Assembly: GCA_900498245.1 (NCBI GenBank)
Contig: LS998015.1
Span: 367,426-378,527, forward strand
Reading direction: 5' to 3'
Source of the DNA: Candidatus Zixiibacteriota bacterium
Lineage (GTDB): Bacteria; Zixibacteria; MSB-5A5; GN15; PGXB01
DNA length: 11,102 nt
A program made the position numbers and the translations under genes. Of the stretch, positions 1 through 7,140 are shown one piece after another. How positions within the stretch are numbered: the first letter of the stretch is position 1; every line of letters begins with the position of its first letter. The notes under the pieces were generated by a model. The model made no database searches. It had not been told where the DNA came from and was given only the letters and a program-made list of their open reading frames with translations.

Positions 1-642
1 TTCGGATTTCTCGGGGCCAACGGCGCGGGAAAAACCACGGCCATCAGAATGCTCTGCGGGCTGCTTTTGCCGACCTCCGGCAAAGGGACGGTCAACGGGT
101 ATGATATTTTTAAAGAGAGTGAGAAAATAAAAAAGCGCATTGGTTATATGTCTCAGAAATTTTCTCTCTACCGCGATTTAACCGGTCGGGAAAATCTGGA
201 ATTTTACGGTTCCATCTATCATATCCCGAACGGTAGGCTGAAAGAACGAATCGGCGAACTGGCAAAAAATCTCGATCTGGAGGAATTTATCGACCGGAAA
301 GCGGAGTCACTTCCCACCGGCTGGCGGCAGCGGCTGGCCCTGGCGGCATCGCTTTTGCACCGTCCTCCGATTTTATTCCTCGATGAGCCGACTGGCGGGG
401 TCGACCCGGTGTTCCGTCGCCGTTTTTGGGAAATATTGTACCGCCTGGCCGACGAAGGGGTCACCCTGTTTGTGACGACTCATTATATGGACGAGGCCGA
501 GTTCTGCCGCCGGATATCCATTATGCACCGGGGGAAAATTGTCGAAATCGGCAACCCGCAGGAACTGATAAAAAAATATCATCAACCCGATCTGCAGGAA
601 TTGTTCATCAGTCTGATATCGGCGGGCGGACAAAATGCATAA
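1..642 (+). CDS. ABC transporter ATP-binding protein (C-terminal part; 5' end outside window)
   Basis: This is the nucleotide-binding subunit that powers the two permeases encoded directly downstream. The frame is open from base 1, so the gene is cut by the window edge; the first ATG inside it (position 49) lies after Walker A and is not the start. Visible motifs in order are Walker A GANGAGKT (bases 13-36), a Q-loop (YMSQKFSLY), a variant signature LPTGWRQRLALA in place of the usual LSGGQ, Walker B ILFLDEP, a D-loop GGVDP and the switch histidine in TTHYMDEAE. The LPxGWRQR signature is the form I know from YbhF/RbbA-like exporters, in which it lies in the second of two ATPase halves; whether an N-terminal half exists here cannot be seen. 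The stop overlaps the next gene by 8 bp, indicating translational coupling. Confidence 0.95.
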   Translation, partial: FGFLGANGAGKTTAIRMLCGLLLPTSGKGTVNGYDIFKESEKIKKRIGYMSQKFSLYRDLTGRENLEFYGSIYHIPNGRLKERIGELAKNLDLEEFIDRKAESLPTGWRQRLALAASLLHRPPILFLDEPTGGVDPVFRRRFWEILYRLADEGVTLFVTTHYMDEAEFCRRISIMHRGKIVEIGNPQELIKKYHQPDLQELFISLISAGGQNA

Positions 643-1741
643 GATAAGACATATCGCCATCAAAGAGGTCCGGCACATTCTTCGCGACCCCCGCTCGCTC
701 ATAATCGCCATTCTGATGCCGATTATGATGACGTTTCTCTACGGCTACGCCATCAATCTCGATATTAAGAATATCCGCCTGGCCATTCTCGATTATGACA
801 AGACCCTGGAATCACGAGAGTTGGCCGGACGTTTCTACAATTCCGGGTATTTCCTGAAACCGCTACAGCCCCCCGATCTGAACGATCCAGAAGAAGTTCT
901 TAAATCGGGAAAAGCGAGCGCCATTCTGATAATTCAGCAGGGTTTCTCCAACGATTTGACATTACAGCGGCCGTATCAATTGGGATTGACGGTCGACGGC
1001 GCCGACGCCAACACCGCCTCGGCCACCTCGAGTTATGCCAATATAATATTCAACCAGTATCTCAAGGATCATCTCCCCCCGGGGGTAACGATTCCCGGTG
1101 TGAATATCTCGGCCCAGGTGCTGTATAATCCCGATTTGAAATCATCGCATTTCTTCGTCCCCGGCCTGATCGCGGTGATATTGATGATGATTTCGGCGCT
1201 CCTGACCTCGATCACGATTGCCCGGGAAAAGGAAACCGGCACCATGGAACAGCTTCTCACTGCCCCGGTCACACCCCGGCAGATAATAATCGGCAAAGTT
1301 ATTCCATATATCGGGCTGGCGTTTATCGACGGGGTTCTGATACTTCTTTTCGGTGTTTTCCATTTCGGGGTGCCGTTTGTCGGCTCCATTCTTTTGATGA
1401 CTCTTTTTGGATTTATTTACATCACCGCCGCCCTTTCGATTGGAATCCTGATTTCGACTCTTGTCAATACCCAGCAATTGGCGATGTCGTTTGCGCAATT
1501 GGTAACGGTTCTGCCATCGGTGATGCTTTCGGGATATATATTTGAAATAAAGAACATGCCGACCGTGCTTCAATTTATAACGCGTATTGTCCCGGCCCGT
1601 TACTTTCTCGTTATTATAAGGGGAATTATGCTGAAAGGTTCGGGCCTTTCGGTCCTCTGGATCGAAGCCACTTTCCTGGTTTTATTGACGCTGATACTTC
1701 TGACTCTGGCCACCAAACGCTTTCATCTCAAGATAGGTTAA
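635..1741 (+). CDS. ABC-2 type transporter permease (YbhS-like)
   Basis: A 368-aa inner-membrane permease, expected to dimerise with the next gene product and use the upstream ATPase to export a drug or other small molecule. One membrane segment lies near residues 21-40 after a conserved KEVRHILRDPRS cytoplasmic lead. A large extracytoplasmic domain follows (about 45-170), carrying the VDGADAN motif near 120-126. Five more membrane segments run from about 172 to 358, beginning with VPGLIAVILMM and including the coupling-type loop AREKETGTMEQLLTAPV (196-212). This 1+5 layout is that of the ABC2_membrane_3 family. The start overlaps the ATPase stop (ATGCATAA), which supports it; the Shine-Dalgarno is weak (GGGCGG). 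Substrate cannot be read from sequence. Confidence 0.93.
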   Translation: MHKIRHIAIKEVRHILRDPRSLIIAILMPIMMTFLYGYAINLDIKNIRLAILDYDKTLESRELAGRFYNSGYFLKPLQPPDLNDPEEVLKSGKASAILIIQQGFSNDLTLQRPYQLGLTVDGADANTASATSSYANIIFNQYLKDHLPPGVTIPGVNISAQVLYNPDLKSSHFFVPGLIAVILMMISALLTSITIAREKETGTMEQLLTAPVTPRQIIIGKVIPYIGLAFIDGVLILLFGVFHFGVPFVGSILLMTLFGFIYITAALSIGILISTLVNTQQLAMSFAQLVTVLPSVMLSGYIFEIKNMPTVLQFITRIVPARYFLVIIRGIMLKGSGLSVLWIEATFLVLLTLILLTLATKRFHLKIG

Positions 1742-1744
1742 GGT

Positions 1745-2842
1745 ATGTGGTCGACAATCAAGGCGCTGATGATTAAGGAATTGCGGCAATCGCTGCGCGA
1801 TCCGATGATGGTGCGATTGATTTTTGTCATGCCGATTATTCAATTATTTGTCCTCGGCTACGCCATCAATACGGATGTCAAGAAAATATATACGGTGGTT
1901 TATGATTTCGACCGCAGCGAGATGTCCCGGGAATATATCCGGTCGCTTTCGGCGGGCGATTATTTCGATATCCGCCCGACGGAATTTTCGGTTCTCGATG
2001 CCGATCGGGGCTTCCGCGAAAATGATTATAGCGCCGCCGTGATAATCCCCAAAGATTTTTCCAGCGATCTCGACCGGAAAAAGCAGCCGGCAGTTGGTAT
2101 AATGGTCGACGGCGCCAATGCCAATTCGGCCGCGATCGCGCTCGGATATGCCGGCCTCATCACGGCCCAGTTCAACCAGAAAGTGACGGGCCTGTCGTCA
2201 CCTCTAATATTGCGTCAGAAAAAACTGTATAACCCCGAGGGAGAATCGGTCTATTTCATGATTCCCGGGCTCATTACGATCATGCTAACCATGATTACCA
2301 TTTTGCTCACCTCGATGGCCATCGTCCGCGAGCGCGAAATCGGGACGCTCGAGCAACTGATGGTCACGCCGATAAAAAAGCATGAGCTCCTTCTCGGCAA
2401 GACCATTCCGTTCGCCATTATCGGCTTCGTGGAGATGACCATCGGTCTTATCATCGGGCTCCTCTGGTTCAAGATTCCCTTTGTCGGTTCGCCGCTCTTA
2501 TTCTATATCCTGGCTTTTATCTTTCAACTGACGGCGCTCGGCATAGGGATTTTCATTTCCACGATTTCCCGAACCCAGCAACAGGCGATGTTTTACGGCT
2601 GGTTTTTTACCATCTTCGGCATTATGACGTCAGGATTATTTACGCCTATCGAAAACATGCCGATTCTCATCCAGCGGCTGACCTATTTAAACCCTTTGCG
2701 GTATTTTATAAAAATCATCCGGGCCATCATGATGAAAGGGGCCACCCTCCAAAACCTATATCCGGAAACCATTGCCCTGATCATTTTTGGATTCGTGGTC
2801 TTTTCCTTCGCCTGGATCCGTTTTTCCAAGAGAACCTCCTGA
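1745..2842 (+). CDS. ABC-2 type transporter permease (YbhR-like)
   Basis: A 365-aa permease, paralogous to the preceding gene along its whole length: both open with a KELRQ/KEVRH plus LRDP lead, share VDGA(N/D)AN near residue 121, a (K/V)LYNP motif followed by (F)xxPGLI at about 160-176, and the RE(R/K)E(I/T)GT(L/M)EQL loop at 195-205. Membrane segments are at about 22-41 and then five between 170 and 358. The two presumably form a heterodimeric channel for the ATPase encoded at the window start. It starts 3 bp after the preceding stop, with AAGG just upstream of the ATG, so it is co-transcribed. I see no terminator with a T-tract after it. It looks like the last gene of the operon because a 354-bp gap and a promoter follow. 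Confidence 0.93.
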   Translation: MWSTIKALMIKELRQSLRDPMMVRLIFVMPIIQLFVLGYAINTDVKKIYTVVYDFDRSEMSREYIRSLSAGDYFDIRPTEFSVLDADRGFRENDYSAAVIIPKDFSSDLDRKKQPAVGIMVDGANANSAAIALGYAGLITAQFNQKVTGLSSPLILRQKKLYNPEGESVYFMIPGLITIMLTMITILLTSMAIVREREIGTLEQLMVTPIKKHELLLGKTIPFAIIGFVEMTIGLIIGLLWFKIPFVGSPLLFYILAFIFQLTALGIGIFISTISRTQQQAMFYGWFFTIFGIMTSGLFTPIENMPILIQRLTYLNPLRYFIKIIRAIMMKGATLQNLYPETIALIIFGFVVFSFAWIRFSKRTS

Positions 2843-2854
2843 ATTGTCACAATT
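2842..2854. repeat. Perfect 13-bp palindrome at the permease stop codon
   Basis: AATTGT-C-ACAATT is a perfect 6-bp inverted repeat around one central base; its first base is the last base of the TGA stop. It lies 33 bp upstream of the -35 box of the candidate promoter at 2887-2915, so it could be an operator for the downstream gene, or it could be chance in AT-rich sequence. No run of T follows, so it is not a standard terminator. Confidence 0.35.
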
Positions 2855-2886
2855 GGTATACTTTTCCTGAAGCCTTCCGGCCTTAC

Positions 2887-2915
2887 TTGACTAATGGCCC
2901 TCTTGTCAGTAGAAT
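2887..2915 (+). promoter_or_regulatory. Candidate sigma70-type promoter for the TPR-CHAT gene
   Basis: TTGACT (2887-2892) and TAGAAT (2910-2915) each match the consensus hexamers at 5 of 6 bases and are separated by exactly 17 bp. Transcription would begin near 2922 and give a leader of about 275 nt before the ATG at 3197, which is long. No better pair of boxes is visible nearer to the gene. The rest of the 2843-3196 gap holds the two palindromes listed separately; I see no small gene or known RNA in it. Confidence 0.5.
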
Positions 2916-3082
2916 ATATAGCATAGGTTTATATAGAAGCATAGATGGATGAATCGGTTCGTGCGCCGGATGACGCCGGAATGCGAAATCGAGGCCGAGT
3001 AAGCCGGTTTGGGGCCAATTGGGCTGTTTAACCGCCGCTTGTCGCGACCGGGGCCATGCGCTTTTTTCATCATACGGGTCGG

Positions 3083-3106
3083 AGAAATATAGAAGAAATA
3101 TTTCTT
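3083..3106. repeat. Palindrome and 11-bp-spaced direct repeat upstream of the TPR-CHAT gene
   Basis: AAGAAATATTTCTT (3093-3106) is a perfect 14-bp palindrome. Its left part, AGAAATAT, also occurs at 3083-3090, exactly 11 bp before its copy at 3094-3101, so the two copies lie on the same face of the helix. The element is 91 bp before the ATG at 3197. It may bind a dimeric regulator or shape the leader RNA; the sequence does not tell which. Confidence 0.35.
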
Positions 3107-3196
3107 TGTTTAAAACTATTGGGTTCCATTGGCCGTCTAACTGAAGTATAGACCAATAAGACAATCTCATAAATACCGGACCGCATTGACAAGTTT

Positions 3197-6109
3197 ATGA
3201 AGGGCCGTTTGAAAACTCCCGTTTTGGCACCACTTCTTATATGTTTTGCGGCTGTTTTGCTGCTCTCGAGCAACGGCACCGCCGGAAATGCTTCGTGGGA
3301 GGACCTCCTGCGAAGGGCCGATTCCCTGAATGATGCAAGTGCCGATGATTCGGCTATGGCCTTGGGGAAATTGGCGCTGAGCGAGGTCGCCAGGATATAC
3401 GGCACCAATGATACAGTATATGCGCGGGTTTTGGGTGACTATTCGCTTTTTATCCATCGTCGAAACCGCTTTGCCGAGGCCGATTCGTTGGCCGCGACGG
3501 CTCTTGGGATCGCCGAGCCGATACTCGGCGAGGAGCATCCTGATGTGGCCCGATTGATCGAATTGAGGGCCATCTATTTATATATGCAGGGGCTATATCC
3601 CGAGTCGGAAAAAGAGTCGCTCCGGGCCATGGAGATTTATCGCAAGAATTTCGGCACCAACGATCCGCGTGTCGCCGACTGCATGGTCGATCTGGCCAAG
3701 GTAATTTATGACAGAAATCAATTTCATGAAGCGATAGCATATTTTGACAGCGCCATCGCCATTTACAGCCGGGCCCCTGAGGGGCATGAGACGCGGCTCG
3801 CCCAAAGTCTTTTTTACGTATCATGGCTGTATAAGAATTTCGGTCAATTAAACAGAGCCGAATCGCTGGCCCTGCGCGCCATGAGTATCATGAAAGGGAT
3901 CCGCGACGAGGATCCTCAAATGATCTATATTAACGTATGTTTGGCGCAGATTTATATGTCGATGGAACGGCTCGACTTGGCCGAGGCGGCACTGGACAGC
4001 GCCAGGAGACTCGTTAAAGTGTTTCATTTTGAAAACGGCCCCCCTAATGTTCAGGTGCTCCGGACCCAGGTGGACATTTATAATTACAGGAATGACTATG
4101 ATAAGATCATTGAGACTCTGAACGAGGCGCTCGCCATCAGCGGTAAATTTTGGGGCCCGGACTATCCTATTATGGGAGATCTTCAACTTGATCTCTGCTT
4201 TGCCTATCTGAGTAAAGGGGAAGATGATAAAGCCATGTCTTCGCTCGTGAGAGCCGATGAAACAATAGAGCGAAGTCTGGGACCCTGGACGCAGGCGGCC
4301 ACCATTTGTCAGAAATATCTGGCTGTATTGATGGCCCGCAAAGGGGACTACCGAAGCAGTATCAATTATTATCGCAAAATGCTGCAAAATAAACTCATTT
4401 TCATAAGATATGCATTTAAGAATTCCAGCGATGAACAAAAACTGGACTGGATAGACTCCGATCCGATTATCGATGCCACGCTGTTGTCGTTCGCCCTTGA
4501 AAGCGGGGCTGACTCCGCGCGGGCGGTGGCCCTGGATATGATTTTCAAGGGCAAGGCAATCGTTCTGGACGCCATGATGAGGAACCGTGAAATTGTCATT
4601 TGTTCGGGAGACAAGGAAATGGAAGCGGAATTGCGGCGTCATTCGGAAATCGGCTCCGATATCGGTCGGCTGTTTACGGCCGATGCCGACGAATACTCCA
4701 GTCTGAAGTACACCGACAGCCTGTCCAGCCTGTTCAAAATCAGGGATTCACTGGAAGAGGATCTGAGTTTTCGCTGCTCGGAGTTCCGTGATGAAATGCA
4801 GTCGAGTAATTTCAATCTTAGCGATATCGCGGCGGCCATTCCTCCAAACGCGATTCTGGTTGAATATCTGTGCACGGCATCGTGTGATTTGAAGGGTGAT
4901 ATTACCCAGATAATTCGTCCGCGCCGGTTTAATTACTTCGCTCTTACCCTGGATAAAAGAGGACGGTCGGCCATATATGACCTGGGCAATTATGAAGAAA
5001 TCGATCGCCTGATTGAATATTACCGCATCATCATTGACAGCGCGGCCTCGGATATTTATTCCTCCAATCTGACGAATTCAGAAAATGTCTTGAAGGCCGT
5101 ATCGGATTCCCTCTCCCGTCTGATTTTTGCTCCGATCGCGGCCGCAAACCCAGAAATGGCAAATTTTATCATATCGCCGGACGGACTTCTTGATTTGATT
5201 CCCTTCGAAGCCCTGACTCTGCCCGACGGTTCCTATGCTATCGAAAAATATCATTTCACTTACCTCTCATCGGGGCGCGATCTGGTGCGGAGACCGAGAC
5301 ACGGGCCGCAACCCCATGGCGTCATGATAGTCGCCGATCCCGATTACGATCACCCGGCCAACGATAGTAGCCTTGGTTGGATCAATCGCGATCGGAGCAG
5401 CCCATCATGGAAAGAATCGCCCAATCGTGGAAGCCGCAACTGCCAGATGGGCCATTTTACTCCTCTGCCGTCGACCCGGCTGGAGGCCCGGGGAGTTGCC
5501 GAAGCCTGCCGAAACGCAGGGAAGAAGGAAATCAATGAATTTTACGGCAGTAAGGCGTCAAAGGGCAGTCTGACCAATATTATCGATCCCCCGGAAATAC
5601 TGCATATCGCTACCCACGGTTATTTTTGTGATATAGGGGACAGTGCTTTCAACGGCCCGGCTCTCAATCCTCTGCTTTGGTCAGGATTGGCGCTGGCGGG
5701 CGCCAACCTTTCGGGGATCAAAGATTCCAATGGAAATGCTACAGGCAATAATGGTATTATGACGGCGTATGAATTGTCGGGGCTCAACCTGTACGGAACC
5801 GAATTGGCGGTGATGTCGGCCTGCGAAACGGGCGTAGGCACGACTTACGACGGCGAAGGAGTATTCGGACTCCGGCGGGCCCTTCAAAATGCCGGAGTCA
5901 AAACCATTATTATGAGCATGTGGAAGGTCCCTGACAAACAGACTTCGCGGCTCATGCAAAAATTCTATGCCGGCTGGTTTTCGGGTAAAAGCAAGTTGGA
6001 CGCTCTCCGTGACGCCGAACTGGAACTGCTCAAAGAAGCCCGATCTCAACTCGGCTCCGGGCACCCCCTCCGCTGGGCGGGTTTCATCCTGTCCGGGAAT
6101 TCCAAATAG
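3197..6109 (+). CDS. Exported TPR-CHAT domain protein (caspase-like peptidase family)
   Basis: A 970-aa protein of the CHAT family (caspase-HetF associated with TPRs), clan CD cysteine peptidases. Residues 1-30 form a signal peptide (basic start MKGRLK, hydrophobic PVLAPLLICFAAVLLL, small residues near NGTAG), so the protein probably acts in the periplasm or beyond. Residues about 50-400 are TPR-like helical pairs; several end in the DPRVADCMVDLA- or HPDVARLIELRA-type segments seen in TPR_12/NPHP3-like repeats. Residues 410-540 are helical and may be coiled. The CHAT domain covers about 640-970: an ISPDGLLDLIPFEAL strand region, His807 in HIATHGYF and Cys876 in MSACETGVG make the expected catalytic pair, and the C-terminal HPLRWAGFILSG is typical of the family. 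The ATG at 3197 is chosen for the signal peptide; no Shine-Dalgarno is visible. Its substrate is unknown and no partner gene adjoins it. Confidence 0.93.
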   Translation: MKGRLKTPVLAPLLICFAAVLLLSSNGTAGNASWEDLLRRADSLNDASADDSAMALGKLALSEVARIYGTNDTVYARVLGDYSLFIHRRNRFAEADSLAATALGIAEPILGEEHPDVARLIELRAIYLYMQGLYPESEKESLRAMEIYRKNFGTNDPRVADCMVDLAKVIYDRNQFHEAIAYFDSAIAIYSRAPEGHETRLAQSLFYVSWLYKNFGQLNRAESLALRAMSIMKGIRDEDPQMIYINVCLAQIYMSMERLDLAEAALDSARRLVKVFHFENGPPNVQVLRTQVDIYNYRNDYDKIIETLNEALAISGKFWGPDYPIMGDLQLDLCFAYLSKGEDDKAMSSLVRADETIERSLGPWTQAATICQKYLAVLMARKGDYRSSINYYRKMLQNKLIFIRYAFKNSSDEQKLDWIDSDPIIDATLLSFALESGADSARAVALDMIFKGKAIVLDAMMRNREIVICSGDKEMEAELRRHSEIGSDIGRLFTADADEYSSLKYTDSLSSLFKIRDSLEEDLSFRCSEFRDEMQSSNFNLSDIAAAIPPNAILVEYLCTASCDLKGDITQIIRPRRFNYFALTLDKRGRSAIYDLGNYEEIDRLIEYYRIIIDSAASDIYSSNLTNSENVLKAVSDSLSRLIFAPIAAANPEMANFIISPDGLLDLIPFEALTLPDGSYAIEKYHFTYLSSGRDLVRRPRHGPQPHGVMIVADPDYDHPANDSSLGWINRDRSSPSWKESPNRGSRNCQMGHFTPLPSTRLEARGVAEACRNAGKKEINEFYGSKASKGSLTNIIDPPEILHIATHGYFCDIGDSAFNGPALNPLLWSGLALAGANLSGIKDSNGNATGNNGIMTAYELSGLNLYGTELAVMSACETGVGTTYDGEGVFGLRRALQNAGVKTIIMSMWKVPDKQTSRLMQKFYAGWFSGKSKLDALRDAELELLKEARSQLGSGHPLRWAGFILSGNSK

Positions 6110-6238
6110 CACACTACAGAAAAGTATCGAGCAGCACTAAATCCCCGCTCCGATTCCGCGACCCGCAAAATCCATCGTATCAGTTAGGAATTGGAAATTT
6201 CAAGTGGCTTCCTGAAGAACCGCGTTCGATTTGACCGC

Positions 6239-6267
6239 TTGATATAGGAAATAGGTATGGACATAAT
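6239..6267 (+). promoter_or_regulatory. Candidate sigma70-type promoter for the hydrolase gene
   Basis: TTGATA (6239-6244) and CATAAT (6262-6267), each 5 of 6 to consensus, are separated by 17 bp. Transcription would begin near 6274, leaving a leader of about 48 nt before the ATG at 6322. The 212-bp gap before the gene and the lack of overlap with the preceding gene fit an independent transcription unit. The remainder of that gap (6110-6238) shows no clear terminator. Confidence 0.5.
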
Positions 6268-6310
6268 TTCGCTGAAACAAGTTGGGTATTTATCGGGTTC
6301 GATGGAAAAA

Positions 6311-6315
6311 AGGAG
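6311..6315 (+). promoter_or_regulatory. Shine-Dalgarno that sets the hydrolase start
   Basis: AGGAG lies directly against an in-frame ATG at 6316 but 6 nt before the ATG at 6322. The latter spacing is normal, so 6322 is taken as the start and the more upstream ATG is rejected. Confidence 0.7.
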
Positions 6316-6321
6316 ATGGAG

Positions 6322-7095
6322 ATGAAAATGATTATTCCTATTCTTATGTTGCCTTTGCTGTTTGCCATAGCCAGGGCTGAACTCGTGACCAAATCGGTCA
6401 TATATGAAGACAACGGGGCGACTCTGGAGGGGTATCTGGCGTATGATAATGCCATTGCGGGAAAACGGCCCGGGGTATTGGTCATACATGAATGGACAGG
6501 AATTAATGATTATGTCAAGGGGCGGGTGGAGCAATTGGCCGGTTTGGGATATGTGGCCTTTGCCGCCGATATTTACGGCAAGGGGATTCGTCCCAAGAAC
6601 GCCGAAGAAGCGGCTCAGCAGGCCGGAATATACCGTAAGGATCGTCAATTGATGCGGCGCCGCGTGACAGCCGGGCTGGAGGAATTAAGAAATAACGAAC
6701 TGGTCGATACGAGCCGTATTGCCGCTATCGGCTATTGTTTCGGGGGCGGGACGGTTCTGGAACTGGCCCGCAGCGGAGTCAGAATTAATGGGGTGGTAAG
6801 TTTTCACGGCAATCTCGATACGCCCAATGTCGATGACGCTAAAAATATCAAGTGCAAAGTGCTGGTTATGCAGGGTGCCGACGATCCCCATACTAAGGAT
6901 CAGGTCCCGGCCTTTGAAGACGAAATGCGGAAGGGCGGAGTTGACTGGGAGATGAATATTTATGGCGGAGCGGTTCATAGTTTCACCAATCCTTCGGCAG
7001 GCAATGATCCGTCGAAAGGCGCCGCCTACAATGCCGAAGCGGATCATCGTTCCTGGGAAGCGATGAAGCAATTTTTTGCCGAGATATTTAAATAA
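6322..7095 (+). CDS. Dienelactone hydrolase family protein, exported
   Basis: An alpha/beta-hydrolase of 257 aa with a cysteine nucleophile. Residues 1-19 look like a signal peptide (MKMIIPILMLPLLFAIARA), so it probably works in the periplasm. The family marks are HEWTG (56-60), which contains the Glu that contacts the nucleophile in dienelactone hydrolase, the nucleophile elbow GYCFGGG with Cys139, Asp188 in GADDPH and His219 in GAVHSF, completing the Cys-Asp-His triad. Classical family members open dienelactones in chloroaromatic breakdown, but exported relatives are mostly uncharacterised, and no catabolic genes are nearby, so the substrate is open. The gene has its own promoter and faces the NO reductase gene tail to tail, 45 bp apart. 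Confidence 0.93.
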   Translation: MKMIIPILMLPLLFAIARAELVTKSVIYEDNGATLEGYLAYDNAIAGKRPGVLVIHEWTGINDYVKGRVEQLAGLGYVAFAADIYGKGIRPKNAEEAAQQAGIYRKDRQLMRRRVTAGLEELRNNELVDTSRIAAIGYCFGGGTVLELARSGVRINGVVSFHGNLDTPNVDDAKNIKCKVLVMQGADDPHTKDQVPAFEDEMRKGGVDWEMNIYGGAVHSFTNPSAGNDPSKGAAYNAEADHRSWEAMKQFFAEIFK

Positions 7096-7104
7096 GGAAG
7101 ATAT

Positions 7105-7131
7105 CGCCGGAGCATGTGGCATGCTCCGGCG
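7105..7131. terminator. Perfect hairpin between convergent genes, likely bidirectional terminator
   Basis: A 12-bp perfect stem (CGCCGGAGCATG pairing with CATGCTCCGGCG) closes a 3-nt loop TGG. It lies wholly between the hydrolase stop (7095) and the NO reductase stop (7141) and so is placed to end transcription from both sides. Neither strand has a T-run after the stem, so it is not a canonical intrinsic terminator; it may instead pause polymerase or protect 3' ends. Confidence 0.65.
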
Positions 7132-7140
7132 CCGACCATT

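Noticed and set aside
2842-2854. Resemblance of AATTGT...ACAATT to lac operator ends
   Set aside because: The halves are 1 bp apart rather than the lac operator spacing, and no LacI-family gene is present; the likeness is superficial.
3186-3191. TTGACA just before the TPR-CHAT start as a -35 box
   Set aside because: A matching -10 would fall inside the coding sequence after the signal-peptide start and none is seen there.
3848-4642. 264-codon open frame on the minus strand inside the TPR-CHAT gene
   Set aside because: It is the reverse shadow of the TPR region, with no ribosome site and no recognisable domain, while the plus-strand protein is clearly supported by motifs.
3197-6109. Link of the TPR-CHAT protein to a type III-E CRISPR (gRAMP/Craspase) system
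   Set aside because: There is no CRISPR array or Cas7-like fusion gene in the window, and the signal peptide argues for export, unlike the cytoplasmic Craspase peptidase.
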